DNA of 64,000 nt from Guptibacillus hwajinpoensis (GCF_020524165.1 NZ_JAIVKU010000005.1:806001-870000), one strand, 5' to 3'. Shown: positions 17,311 to 26,153, counted from the first letter of the stretch. Numbers and translations: made by a program. The notes: generated from the sequence alone by a model not told the origin.

Positions 17311-17333
17311 AGCCATCGATCTCCTCGATGGCT
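17311..17333 (-). terminator. Terminator of the glaH-lhgO unit
   Basis: A 9-bp stem AGCCATCGA/TCGATGGCT is followed on the minus strand by AATTTTTATAG. Confidence 0.75.
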
Positions 17334-17339
17334 AACAAA

Positions 17340-18551
17340 TTACGATAATGATATTGTTTTTCTAGTAAACGATGGCACTTTTCCTGCGATCGCATCTCCA
17401 ATCTCTAATGATGCTGTTGCAGCAGGAGACGGGGCGTTACAAACATGAAGCGATCTTTTGCCCGGAATGATAAAGAAATCATCCACAAGCTGACCATTCT
17501 TCAAGAGAGCCTGTGCCCTTACGCCTGAGTGTGTCGGTACAACGTCTTGCTCTTGAATTTCTGGAACAAGTCGCTGAAGACTTCTCACAAACGATTTTTT
17601 GTGAAACGACCGTCCCATTTCTTTAAGCCCTTCTTTTAGATTACCTCCTGCCATTTTCCAAAAACCTTCAAATCCAAGAACATCGAATGCATCTTTGGCA
17701 TTAAACGAAAGCTTACGATAACCCTCCCGCTTTAGGCTAAGTACCGCATTTGGTCCCGCATGAATGGTTCCATCCATCATACGGGTGAGATGGACGCCCA
17801 GAAACGGAAAGTCAGGATTCGGCACGGGGTAGATTAAGTTTTTCACCAGGTAGCTTTTTTCTTTCTTTAACTCAAAATATTCCCCTCTAAATGGCACAAT
17901 TTTAAGATCGGTATAAATATTGGCGAGACGGGCCATTCGGTCACTATGCAGTCCAGCGCAATTAATCAGATATCGGGATTTAAATGTTCCCATGGTTGTA
18001 TCAATGATTGCTTCATCCTTATCTTCTTCTATGTTTGTTACTTTTGTTCCAGAAAACAAGTGAGCACCTTGATACTCTAGAATTTCTGCTAGTTTTTTCG
18101 TCACTTTTTGATAGTCTACAATTCCGGTCGAGGGAACACGAATTCCTTCAACGCCTTTCACATGTGGTTCGATGTCCAAAAGGGATTCTTTAGTAAGCTT
18201 CTGAACCTGAAGTCCATTCTCTATACCTCGCTCGTACAAATGATTTAAATTCGCTTTTTCCGTATCATCAACCGCTACGATGACTTTTCCACATACTTCA
18301 TGCGCAATGCCGTTTTCCTGACAAAAACGAACCATTGATTCACTGCCCAGTTTCGCTAAAGTAGCCTTTAAACTTCCGGGCTTATAGTAAATTCCTGAGT
18401 GAATGACACCACTGTTTCTACCTGTTTGATGACTTGCCCATTTGTTTTCTTTTTCAACTACTGCAAGAGTAGCGTGAGGGTAGCGCTTTTGAATCGAAAG
18501 GGCTGTGGACAAGCCAACGATTCCCCCTCCAATCACGAGATAATCATACAT
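17340..18551 (-). CDS. lhgO: L-2-hydroxyglutarate oxidase
   Basis: A 403-residue FAD oxidoreductase of the DAO fold that converts L-2-hydroxyglutarate to 2-oxoglutarate, passing electrons to the quinone pool. The FAD motif DYLVIGGGIVGLSTA is at the N-terminus, HQTGRNSGVIHSGIYY follows as in LhgO, and the C-terminal PTHSGVRAQAL completes the flavin site. GGGAGG supports the start at 18551. It lies 20 bases after glaH, and the two enzymes are consecutive steps of glutarate (lysine) breakdown. Confidence 0.92.
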   Translation of the reverse strand: MYDYLVIGGGIVGLSTALSIQKRYPHATLAVVEKENKWASHQTGRNSGVIHSGIYYKPGSLKATLAKLGSESMVRFCQENGIAHEVCGKVIVAVDDTEKANLNHLYERGIENGLQVQKLTKESLLDIEPHVKGVEGIRVPSTGIVDYQKVTKKLAEILEYQGAHLFSGTKVTNIEEDKDEAIIDTTMGTFKSRYLINCAGLHSDRMARLANIYTDLKIVPFRGEYFELKKEKSYLVKNLIYPVPNPDFPFLGVHLTRMMDGTIHAGPNAVLSLKREGYRKLSFNAKDAFDVLGFEGFWKMAGGNLKEGLKEMGRSFHKKSFVRSLQRLVPEIQEQDVVPTHSGVRAQALLKNGQLVDDFFIIPGKRSLHVCNAPSPAATASLEIGDAIAGKVPSFTRKTISLS

Positions 18552-18571
18552 GTTGCTTCCTCCCATTCCAA

Positions 18572-19504
18572 TTAAGCAAATCGCCCACGCTGACGTAGAA
18601 GTTCGCGGTGCAGTCCAGTATTCTCTTCAAAAGCTTCCCTTCCATGAAGCCAAAAACGGTTATTCAACATAATTAATTCTCCCGCCGGAAGCTCAAGTCC
18701 TTTTGTGGCAGAAGAATTCTCCATGGAACTTGATAGCTCCTGTAAATAAGTCGCCTGCTCAATATTTTCTGGATGAACGAACTGGTCGATAAAACAAATA
18801 CAAGGTTCATTGTTTTGTTCGTAGAACGTCGTACGGAACACTTCCTTTGCGACATTTTTGCTTGGTGGTGCCTTATAGATCAATCGTTGCGAAGCCATCG
18901 GATGTTGATAGAACCGCTCAAGTTCTTCCCAATCATCAAGATGAAGAAGTCGTGAACGGCCCCCAACCGCATTTTGCTCATCAAATTTCATCATTAACAA
19001 CCAGTCCGTTGCTTCATCCACATACGTCCCATCGGTATGGAGCGTAAAAAGACGATACGCCTGACGGAGATAGGAATCACTCGTATCCGTATGTTTCACT
19101 GAAAAACGAGCGTAGTAGTTTCCAGACATTGCATCGAAATTAGGAATTCCTACGAGATGTGAAAAAGCCGTTGAAAACTTTACATAGTCCTCTGGATCAG
19201 TCGTTTGCTTGTTCACTCCAACGGTAAATCCACCTGTCTTTCGGTCATGGAGAATCGCTCGAACCGTTTTTTGAAAGTTTTTATCTAAAAGACTTGATAG
19301 TTTCTCGGTGAGAATAAAACGCATGTAAGGAATATATTCTAACTGCTGACTGCTAATCTCGCGAACGTCTTCAAAAAAGCGGCTGATGACCTCTTGTTCT
19401 AGCTCTACTACATAGAGTCGATCATGGGAACCACTCGGTTTAATCTCATACCCCTTGCCCTTTTTCACACTTCTTGCATCCTGCTTCATACTTGTAAGTT
19501 CCAT
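18572..19504 (-). CDS. glaH: Glutarate 2-hydroxylase (CsiD family)
   Basis: A 310-residue Fe(II)/2-oxoglutarate dioxygenase of the CsiD/GlaH family, converting glutarate to L-2-hydroxyglutarate. The iron ligands are His156 and Asp158 in TLHTDGTY and His287 in FWLHGREAF; the 2-oxoglutarate Arg is in the C-terminal HRELLRQRG. The start at 19504 is preferred because AAAGGAG lies too close to the upstream ATG. It heads a two-gene operon with lhgO. No davT/davD-type genes are in the window, so the glutarate source is not visible here. Confidence 0.92.
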   Translation of the reverse strand: MELTSMKQDARSVKKGKGYEIKPSGSHDRLYVVELEQEVISRFFEDVREISSQQLEYIPYMRFILTEKLSSLLDKNFQKTVRAILHDRKTGGFTVGVNKQTTDPEDYVKFSTAFSHLVGIPNFDAMSGNYYARFSVKHTDTSDSYLRQAYRLFTLHTDGTYVDEATDWLLMMKFDEQNAVGGRSRLLHLDDWEELERFYQHPMASQRLIYKAPPSKNVAKEVFRTTFYEQNNEPCICFIDQFVHPENIEQATYLQELSSSMENSSATKGLELPAGELIMLNNRFWLHGREAFEENTGLHRELLRQRGRFA

Positions 19505-19730
19505 TTCACACATCTCTCCTTTAGATAGTTATTAGAATGACAAGAAAAACAAAAAAGCCAGCACACTTCTCCCGTCCTCCGAGAAAAAGATACTGGCTTT
19601 AAACTGCGTACGAAACTCCGGCAAGAGCTTTAACAGTTTTATCAGTTATTGTGATTGTTATCATTCAGTCGATGCCCTACTGTCCTGATTTTGAAAGGGG
19701 TTGCCTTTCTAAAGGGAAGTATGAGCTAAT
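19505..19730 (-). promoter_or_regulatory. Long glaH leader RNA with intrinsic terminator, unidentified class
   Basis: The predicted transcript carries about 226 leader bases. It contains a GAAAGG-CAACC-CCTTTC hairpin (19693-19709), an AAACTG...CAGTTT pairing about 30 bases before the terminator stem, and then a terminator hairpin with a T tract before the ribosome binding site. This is attenuator or riboswitch architecture. I could not match it to lysine, SAM, glycine, c-di-GMP, Mn, Mg or T-box consensus elements. Confidence 0.5.
19554..19600 (-). terminator. Intrinsic terminator inside the glaH leader
   Basis: AAAGCCAG and CTGGCTTT close a hairpin with an inner TTTCTC/GGGAGAA pairing, followed on the minus strand by TTTGTTTTTC. 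It lies upstream of the glaH ribosome binding site, so it must be read through for expression. Confidence 0.75.
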
Positions 19731-19736
19731 ACATTC

Positions 19737-19765
19737 ACCTTACAATAAATTGAATTTTTAGTCAA
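19737..19765 (-). promoter_or_regulatory. SigA-like promoter of glaH-lhgO
   Basis: TTGACT (19760-19765), a 17-base spacer and TAAGGT (19737-19742). Confidence 0.55.
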
Positions 19766-19804
19766 ATAAAAATCCACATTCACATTAAAACAGAATGTGT
19801 TAAT

Positions 19805-19829
19805 ATGAATATAAATATAAAATATTCAT
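19805..19829. promoter_or_regulatory. Candidate TetR operator
   Basis: ATGAATAT (19805-19812) and ATATTCAT (19822-19829) form an 8-bp inverted repeat with a 9-base spacer, 25 bases before the TetR gene. Autoregulation is inferred. Confidence 0.45.
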
Positions 19830-19854
19830 ACATTCATAAGAAGGAGTTTTTAAC

Positions 19855-20433
19855 ATGGCCCGAGGTTTTTCTGAACAGGAATTAAGAGAGATTCGTCAAC
19901 AACTGATTGATGAAGCAAAAGAACAGTACCAAAAAAAGGGATTTAAAACCGGGATCAAAGACGTAACGGATGCAATCGGAATCGCTCCTGGATCATTTTA
20001 TAAATTTTTCTCTTCTAAAGAAGAGCTTATTTTTACCATTCTCGAGAATGAAGAAGCGTCAATTAAAGCAACCTTGGCGAATGAATTCCAGCAAGTTACA
20101 TCAGCAGACGAGATTGCTTCTCTCTTATTAAGAGGGATTGAGCTAGCCAGTGACAACCCTTTTATTGAGCTCATGTTGTCGCCTACTCAAATGAGCGCAC
20201 TTTCTCGCAAAATACCTAAGGAACAATTTGATCGTCATATGAAACAAGACCAATTTTCAATTGAGAAGATCCTTCCCATTCAAAATCATCCTAAAAAGAA
20301 GACGATTAGTAGTGCGATACGGGCATTCTTTCTTCTTACTATGCATAAGAGGGAAATTGGGATGGACGAGTTTCAAGACACGCTTCATTTTTATGCAAGG
20401 GCACTAGCACATGAAATACTAAGGGAGGATTAG
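19855..20433 (+). CDS. TetR/AcrR family regulator of the downstream ABC exporter
   Basis: A 192-residue TetR protein with an N-terminal helix-turn-helix (DVTDAIGIAPGSFYKFFSSK, residues about 39-58) and a variable ligand-binding C-terminal part. AAGGAG precedes the ATG. It ends three bases before the ABC ATPase gene, so it is the first gene of a four-gene operon and is likely to repress it. The inducer is unknown. Confidence 0.88.
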   Translation: MARGFSEQELREIRQQLIDEAKEQYQKKGFKTGIKDVTDAIGIAPGSFYKFFSSKEELIFTILENEEASIKATLANEFQQVTSADEIASLLLRGIELASDNPFIELMLSPTQMSALSRKIPKEQFDRHMKQDQFSIEKILPIQNHPKKKTISSAIRAFFLLTMHKREIGMDEFQDTLHFYARALAHEILRED

Positions 20434-20436
20434 GAA

Positions 20437-21294
20437 ATGATTAAGGTCAATCAACTAAGTTATCGTTATCCACGTTCTCACCATCAAACCTTAACTGAAC
20501 TTAATTTTACTGTTCCAAAGGGAGAAATTTTCGGCTTTCTTGGACCCTCTGGAGCTGGAAAGAGTACCATTCAAAAGATTTTGATTGGTTTAATCAAAGA
20601 CTACCAGGGCTCTGCGACTGTCAATGGCTATGAAATTCGTGAAACGACTTCTGATTTCTATGAGCAGATAGGGGTAGCATTTGAATTTCCAAATTTCTAT
20701 TCTAAGTTTACAGCGATGGAGAACTTAAAGCTTTTCTCCAAATTTTATAATAGAAAAGGTCAGGAGCCGCTTGAACTCCTAAAGCATGTTGGTCTTGAGA
20801 ACGCTGCTCACTTGAAAGCATCCTCCCTATCAAAAGGCATGAAGATGCGCTTGAATTTCGTAAGAGCACTACTCCATGATCCAGCTATACTATTTCTCGA
20901 TGAACCTACGTCAGGTATTGATCCTACAAATGCACGCACGATGATTGATTATATTTTGGATTTGAAGCAACAGGGAAAAACGATCATTATCACTACCCAT
21001 AACATGCACATTGCTGAGGAGATCTGTGATCGCGTGGCATTTATTGTTGAAGGGAAAGTAAAGTTAATTGATTCTCCACACAAGCTAATGAGAGAGCGAA
21101 GTAAACAGACGTTACACCTTACTTACCATAAGGAATCTGGAGGAATGTCATCACTTACACTTCCAATTACAAATCTAGCTAGCAACCAACAATTTATGAA
21201 GGTTCTAAAAAGTAATCAACTTATTTCGATGTATACGGAGGAAGCAACACTTGAGGATATTTTCATTGAAGTAACAGGGAGGGAACTGACGTGA
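20437..21294 (+). CDS. ABC transporter ATP-binding protein
   Basis: A 285-residue ATPase with Walker A GPSGAGKST (about residues 37-45), the signature LSKGMKMRLN near 134, Walker B AILFLDEPTSGID and switch His in TTHNMH. It resembles the ATPase of the three-component exporters annotated as fluoroquinolone exporters in mycobacteria. It overlaps the next gene by four bases (GTGA), which suggests coupled translation. The two following permeases complete an exporter; the substrate is unproven. Confidence 0.9.
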   Translation: MIKVNQLSYRYPRSHHQTLTELNFTVPKGEIFGFLGPSGAGKSTIQKILIGLIKDYQGSATVNGYEIRETTSDFYEQIGVAFEFPNFYSKFTAMENLKLFSKFYNRKGQEPLELLKHVGLENAAHLKASSLSKGMKMRLNFVRALLHDPAILFLDEPTSGIDPTNARTMIDYILDLKQQGKTIIITTHNMHIAEEICDRVAFIVEGKVKLIDSPHKLMRERSKQTLHLTYHKESGGMSSLTLPITNLASNQQFMKVLKSNQLISMYTEEATLEDIFIEVTGRELT

Positions 21295-21980
21295 GGATCG
21301 TGGCACAGATAAAGACAGATATTGCTTTTCAAGTCAAACATGGTTTCTATCTTGCTTATTTTATCATCGCCATTATTTATATTATTTTTCTTAGATTCAT
21401 CCCATTAGACTGGAAAGAAACTGGCGCTATACTCCTTATATTCTCTGATTGTTCTTTTCTCGGATCTTTTTTCATCGGTGGCATCATTCTCCTTGAAAAA
21501 GACCAGGGAATGATCGATCAACTTCTGATCAGTCCACTTAGAATATCTGAATATATCCTTAGCAAAGCATTATCTCTTTCTTGCCTTGCCACTTTAGCAA
21601 GCTTTGTTATTTTATTTGCGAGCTTTGGTCCTTCACTTCCCTATACGTCTATCCTGTTAGCCGTGTTTGGCTGCTCTTTGTTTGCAACATTTCTTGGGAT
21701 GATGATTGCCATTAACGCGAAATCTGTTAACCAATACTTGCTTATCACACCTTTATTCGTACCAATCTTTTTTCTGCCGCTCGCAAACTACTTCTCATTA
21801 CCAGCTCCCTCGTTTCTCGAGTGGACGCCTAGTTATAGTACGCTGCAGCTAATAAGCGGATTTCACTCGATTTCCGATTTAGCATTTCATCTATTTATTT
21901 TAAGTAGCTGGATTTTTCTTTTCTTCTTTCTCGTCAAGTATCATTATGAACGTATTCTTTCTAAGAAAGCAGGTGTCTAA
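21291..21980 (+). CDS. ABC transporter permease 1
   Basis: A 229-residue ABC-2 type membrane protein with about six hydrophobic segments and a short EKDQGMIDQLLISPLRISEY cytosolic stretch typical of this permease class. A GTG start overlaps the ATPase gene stop. It probably forms a heterodimer with the next gene product. Confidence 0.82.
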   Translation: MRIVAQIKTDIAFQVKHGFYLAYFIIAIIYIIFLRFIPLDWKETGAILLIFSDCSFLGSFFIGGIILLEKDQGMIDQLLISPLRISEYILSKALSLSCLATLASFVILFASFGPSLPYTSILLAVFGCSLFATFLGMMIAINAKSVNQYLLITPLFVPIFFLPLANYFSLPAPSFLEWTPSYSTLQLISGFHSISDLAFHLFILSSWIFLFFFLVKYHYERILSKKAGV

Positions 21981-21981
21981 T

Positions 21982-22710
21982 GTGGCACGTCTTTTATTTC
22001 TCTTATCTTATGATTTAAGATCAATTCAAAAAGACTTGATGACGATGATCGCCATTTTCGCACCGATTTTGATGGCACTTTTCTTTCGTTTTATCACTCC
22101 TGTTCTAAATAAAATGTTTTTTGAAGGAACATCCTTTACTTCTACTGATCAAAATCTGGTCATCGGTTTACTTCTCCTTCTCGCAACACCAGTCATGCTT
22201 GGCATCATGAGTGGATTTATCCTTCTCGATGAAAAAGATGAAGGCGTCGCCATGTCGATTGCCGTTACACCGTTTCAATTAAAAGGATATTTACTCTATC
22301 GCCTGACTTTGCCAATACTCGTTAGTCTAATACTCGCTTATCCGGTACTCTTAATTGGAGGGTTTACAGAAATCTTAACGTTACGTCTTCTGCCTTTTTT
22401 ATTGTTAATTTTATTAGAAATCCCCATTATCGCCCTCTTTATGGCAAGTATGGCAGAAAATAAGGTAGAAGGCTTAGCTGCCGCAAAGGTAGTGAGTATT
22501 CTTCTTGCTATTCCAATCGCTATTTTCTTCGTTGAGCATCCAGCCATCATGCTCACTGGAATTCTTCCTCCCTACTGGCCCATAAAAGGATACCTCCTTC
22601 TCCTAGATGGATGGAATCTTTCCGCTTTCCTCATTCTTTTCATTGGCATCCTTTATCACCTTCTATTGCTTTACTCTTTACTAAAACGATATGAGCGAAT
22701 GATGCGATAG
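21982..22710 (+). CDS. ABC transporter permease 2
   Basis: A 242-residue ABC-2 type permease with about six hydrophobic segments and the loop LDEKDEGVAMSIAVTPFQLK, matching the EKDQGMIDQ loop of its neighbour. A longer frame opens inside permease 1, but the GTG at 21982, one base after the upstream stop and preceded by AGGTG, is the better start. The stop codon sits inside a hairpin shared with the convergent TetR gene. Confidence 0.8.
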   Translation: MARLLFLLSYDLRSIQKDLMTMIAIFAPILMALFFRFITPVLNKMFFEGTSFTSTDQNLVIGLLLLLATPVMLGIMSGFILLDEKDEGVAMSIAVTPFQLKGYLLYRLTLPILVSLILAYPVLLIGGFTEILTLRLLPFLLLILLEIPIIALFMASMAENKVEGLAAAKVVSILLAIPIAIFFVEHPAIMLTGILPPYWPIKGYLLLLDGWNLSAFLILFIGILYHLLLLYSLLKRYERMMR

Positions 22711-22726
22711 GAGGACTTCCTATCGC
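22704..22726. terminator. Bidirectional terminator overlapping both stop codons
   Basis: A 9-bp stem GCGATAGGA/TCCTATCGC contains the TAG of permease 2 (22708-22710) and the TAG of the convergent TetR gene (22720-22722). T-rich sequence follows on the plus strand. Confidence 0.7.
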
Positions 22727-23328
22727 TCTTCTTGTTTCTTAACGTGCATTTTCAATATCCCCGTAGGTCCTTTTTGATTTAACAGAATCATTTGCTCTGC
22801 CATCTCTTTTGGTGTGTAAGGCATCTCATTTTCAAGCCACCATGAAATCATTCCGGTATAGGCAGACGCAATATAACTTGCGATCACTTCACTTGGTAAG
22901 GGGAGAGGATCAAACCTTCCCTTTGCAATTCGATTGTCATAGAAATCAAAAAAGAAGCTGCGCATATGATCAAGGAAGTTCGGCATACCTTTTTTAATTA
23001 ACATCACGTGAAAAAATTTATCGTATTCTGCAATGCTTGAGAAAATATGTTCTGCGATATAACGCTGAAGTTCATCAATTGGTAAATTACCAGGAGGAAT
23101 TGTCAGGGCTTCACCAAAGAGCTGCCGAAGCATTTCATCAACTGTTTGAAGAAGCAATTCTTCTTTATCCTGATAATGCAAGTAAAAGGTAGCGCGGTTA
23201 ACCGTTGCTTCTGTTGTAATATCTGCAATCGTGATTTTCTCATATTCTTTGACTGACATAAGGTGAATAAATCCATCCTGTAAAAGCTTTCGTGTTCGCT
23301 TAACACGTGGGTCTTCCTTCTCTCTCAT
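22720..23328 (-). CDS. TetR/AcrR family regulator of the divergent MFS gene
   Basis: A 202-residue TetR protein with the helix-turn-helix TIADITTEATVNRATFYLHY (about residues 33-52) and a C-terminal domain of the TetR_C_7-like type (residues 80-190, including WWLENEMPYTPKEMAEQM). It is divergent from an MFS efflux gene across 183 bases that contain an AACAAC-C-GTTGTT palindrome. Repression of the pump is the likely role. Confidence 0.87.
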   Translation of the reverse strand: MREKEDPRVKRTRKLLQDGFIHLMSVKEYEKITIADITTEATVNRATFYLHYQDKEELLLQTVDEMLRQLFGEALTIPPGNLPIDELQRYIAEHIFSSIAEYDKFFHVMLIKKGMPNFLDHMRSFFFDFYDNRIAKGRFDPLPLPSEVIASYIASAYTGMISWWLENEMPYTPKEMAEQMILLNQKGPTGILKMHVKKQEER

Positions 23329-23464
23329 GATAAATCCCCTCCAAAATCAACTTTTTATCGACGTTTATTCCTCTTTTGTCGTTTAGACTACATAACTCAA
23401 TAACTTGATTATTGCTCAATTTCATGACTCTGTTACAATATTTTACGACACTTGTTGTATAAAT

Positions 23465-23477
23465 AACAACCGTTGTT
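23465..23477. promoter_or_regulatory. Candidate TetR operator before the MFS gene
   Basis: AACAAC-C-GTTGTT is a perfect 13-bp palindrome. An adjoining GTTGT...ACAAC pair (23454-23470) shares its left arm, so two overlapping sites may exist. Confidence 0.5.
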
Positions 23478-23511
23478 CTTTTTGAACGATTTTTATAGGA
23501 GGTTAAATGAA

Positions 23512-24675
23512 ATGAATGAGAAGAAATTTACAAAAGCTCGGTGGATTACAATTGCAGCAACCTTTCTTGCTTTTATGGGGATCGGAATTGTGGATCCAAT
23601 CCTTCCAACGATTGCCGAGCAGATTGGTGCAAACCACTGGCAAGTAGAAATGTTGTTCACCGCCTACATTTTAACAATGGCCATTATGATGATTCCTGCA
23701 GGTATTTTTGCAAGTCGCTTTGGAGATAAGCGCATGATGGTATTTGGCTTGTGTATTGTGACCGTTTTTGCGCTCCTCTGTGCGCTTTCAAACGGGATTG
23801 CAAGTCTTTCCATATTTAGAGCAGGTTGGGGCTTCGGTAACTCAATGTTCTTCGCTACTGCGATGACACTGTTAATAGCCTTATCAAAAGATCCACAAAA
23901 AGCTGTCGGCTACTATGAAGCCGCCATTGGATTAGGTATGGCAGGCGGACCACTTGTTGGTGGGATTCTTGGTGGCTATTCATGGAGATTTCCTTTCTTC
24001 GCAACATCCGTTTTAATTCTAGCTGCTTTCTGTCTTGTACTCTTTTTTGTGTTTGAACCTAATGGCAAACAAAAACGTAAACCTGTTGGCATGCATGAGT
24101 TAAAAGGATTGTTTTCTTACAAACCATTTGTTACATCCGCTCTCGCGGCGATGCTTTATTATTATGGTTTCTTCGTCGTTTTAGCGTATACACCACTGAT
24201 TATCAGACTTGATGCCATTCAAATTGGATTTGTATTCTTTGGTTGGGGCCTTATGCTGGCATACGGTTCAGCGATTTTAAGTCACCAGCTTGAGAAAAAG
24301 TTTTTACCGAAAAAAATCTTACCGTATAGCTTACTAACGTTTGCTGTGTTACTTGGACTACTCTTTGTTGTTCCATCAACACCGTTACTCATCACACTTG
24401 TTATCCTATCTGGACTGGCTTCCGGGCTAAACAACGCTTTGTTTACAAGCTACGTTATGGAAGTATCGCCATACGAACGAAGCATTACTTCTGGGGGATA
24501 TAACTTCCTTCGCTGGCTTGGCGCAGCCATTGCTCCTGTCTTATCAGGACTAATCGGTCAGAGTGTTTCTGCTCATGCACCGTTCCTTGTGGCAGCTGTC
24601 CTTAGTGTTGGGGGCATTGGTCTAATGGTGATGAAACCGAAACCGGCTACAATCGAAAGCGAAATGAGTGCATAG
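23512..24675 (+). CDS. MFS transporter, DHA1-type drug efflux
   Basis: A 387-residue protein with about twelve membrane segments. Motif A ASRFGDKRMMVFG lies between helices 2 and 3, and the antiporter motif C-like stretch GLGMAGGPLVGGILGG lies in helix 5. AGGAGG lies nine bases before the ATG at 23512; the upstream in-frame ATG has no ribosome binding site. The substrate is unknown. The divergent TetR gene suggests an inducible drug pump. Confidence 0.87.
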   Translation: MNEKKFTKARWITIAATFLAFMGIGIVDPILPTIAEQIGANHWQVEMLFTAYILTMAIMMIPAGIFASRFGDKRMMVFGLCIVTVFALLCALSNGIASLSIFRAGWGFGNSMFFATAMTLLIALSKDPQKAVGYYEAAIGLGMAGGPLVGGILGGYSWRFPFFATSVLILAAFCLVLFFVFEPNGKQKRKPVGMHELKGLFSYKPFVTSALAAMLYYYGFFVVLAYTPLIIRLDAIQIGFVFFGWGLMLAYGSAILSHQLEKKFLPKKILPYSLLTFAVLLGLLFVVPSTPLLITLVILSGLASGLNNALFTSYVMEVSPYERSITSGGYNFLRWLGAAIAPVLSGLIGQSVSAHAPFLVAAVLSVGGIGLMVMKPKPATIESEMSA

Positions 24676-24678
24676 AAA

Positions 24679-24710
24679 AAAGAGCGTAAGGCATTAGCTT
24701 TACGCTCTTT
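24679..24710. terminator. Bidirectional terminator
   Basis: AAGAGCGTAA and TTACGCTCTT form the stem between the MFS gene and the convergent CstB-like gene, with A and T runs on the two sides. Confidence 0.85.
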
Positions 24711-24716
24711 CTTATC

Positions 24717-26123
24717 TTATTTTTCGATTTTATCTCCCTCTTTTTCCCACGCAGCAAAGCCACCGCTATAGTTCAAAATGTCCTTAAAGCCAAGGGACTG
24801 CAATAAACTTGTTCCAATCGCTGATCGTGTTCCTGATTGGCAGTGCACCACAACTGTTTTATCTTCTGGAATATCCTTCGCCTGATCTTCTAAATACCCA
24901 AGCATATGGTGATTGGCCCCAGGGATGTGACCCGCATTCCATTCATTTTCTTTTCGAATATCAACGACATATACATCGTCTTTGTCGTAAACATCTTTCA
25001 ATTCTTCTGTTGTCACAAAGGAATAGCCTTCAAGATCATCCCATTGAGAGAGAAGTTCAGGACCAGCGTATGCTTTGATCCGATCAATGCCAATGGAGTG
25101 TAATGCTTTTACGATCTCTTCTTTTTGATCATCCTCTGCGATAAGAAGCAAGTCTCGTTCATAGTTTAGCACCCAACCTGACCAGTTCGTAAATGCTTTA
25201 TTGAATGGGAGATTAATCGCTCCGTCGATATGACCATCCGCGAAATCCTGGGCCGAACGGGTATCTACGATTGTCGTCTGCCCATTTGTTGCAAGCGCAC
25301 GAACTTCATCAACGCTCTCAACCTTTTCAAGTTCTTCACCTGTTAAGACGTTGGGACCTTCTTTATTTACTTTCTTCATCACTGCAAAGTAAGTCGGAGC
25401 TTCCGGCTGTTCATTTAATAGTTCTTTTACAAACGTTTCTTCCTTTTCTTCCTTCAATGCCCAGTTATTACGAAGTTCATAACCAACTGTTGATTGTGGA
25501 ACAGCACCAAGTGACTTTCCACATGCGCTTCCTGCGCCGTGACCAGGCCAGACTGTTACGAATTCTGGTAGCTCTTTAAACTTTTGGAGAGATTTGAACA
25601 TTGATTTCGCTCCCGTTTCAGCTGTTCCCACAGCCCCTGCTGCTTTTTCAAGCAAATCTGGACGACCAATGTCTCCTACAAATACAAAATCTCCTGTAAA
25701 AATTCCCATTGGTACTTCAGAGCCACCACCGCGATCTGTCAGTACGAACGAAATACTTTCTGGGGTATGCCCAGGGGTATGCATCACGCGAAGTTCCACG
25801 TTACCTACATGAATCATAGAACCATCTGTTACAAGTTCCACATTTAAACCATCGAGATAACCATATTTCCAGTCTTGATCACCCTCATCGGATAAGTACA
25901 GCTTTACGTCATGCTTTTCTGCTAATTGTCTTGCACCTGAGACGAAATCAGCATGAATGTGCGTCTCTGCTGCTGCTAAATGAAAGCCTTCCTTTTTCGC
26001 TGTTTCTAAATACGGTCTAACATCTCGTGCCGGATCAATTACAAGCGCTTCACCCGTTCGTTGACAGCCGATCATATAAGAATACTGAGCCAATTTCTCA
26101 TCAAAAAACGTACGTAAATACAT
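24717..26123 (-). CDS. CstB-like persulfide dioxygenase-sulfurtransferase (MBL plus two rhodanese domains)
   Basis: A 468-residue protein with a metallo-beta-lactamase domain (1-240), a rhodanese-like domain without catalytic Cys (about 265-355) and a C-terminal rhodanese with Cys428 in VVVHCQSGTRS. The MBL metal ligands include THIHADF (His55, His57, Asp59) and MHTPGHTPES, as in ETHE1 persulfide dioxygenases. CstB of Staphylococcus oxidises low-molecular-weight persulfides to thiosulfate. The upstream palindrome fits CstR-type control, but no cstR or sqr is in the window. Confidence 0.87.
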   Translation of the reverse strand: MYLRTFFDEKLAQYSYMIGCQRTGEALVIDPARDVRPYLETAKKEGFHLAAAETHIHADFVSGARQLAEKHDVKLYLSDEGDQDWKYGYLDGLNVELVTDGSMIHVGNVELRVMHTPGHTPESISFVLTDRGGGSEVPMGIFTGDFVFVGDIGRPDLLEKAAGAVGTAETGAKSMFKSLQKFKELPEFVTVWPGHGAGSACGKSLGAVPQSTVGYELRNNWALKEEKEETFVKELLNEQPEAPTYFAVMKKVNKEGPNVLTGEELEKVESVDEVRALATNGQTTIVDTRSAQDFADGHIDGAINLPFNKAFTNWSGWVLNYERDLLLIAEDDQKEEIVKALHSIGIDRIKAYAGPELLSQWDDLEGYSFVTTEELKDVYDKDDVYVVDIRKENEWNAGHIPGANHHMLGYLEDQAKDIPEDKTVVVHCQSGTRSAIGTSLLQSLGFKDILNYSGGFAAWEKEGDKIEK

Positions 26124-26153
26124 GTCTTTATCCTCCTAGAAACAGTTTTTAAT

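Noticed and set aside
19640..19675. A Fur box in the glaH leader (TGATTGTTATCATT-like)
   Set aside because: It matches the 7-1-7 consensus only partly and lies downstream of the predicted start inside the leader RNA, so it is more likely chance in AT-rich sequence.
19505..19730. A lysine riboswitch or T-box in the glaH leader
   Set aside because: The AGAGGUGCG and GUGAAAGG blocks of the lysine class and the AGGGTGGNACCGCG block of T-boxes are absent.
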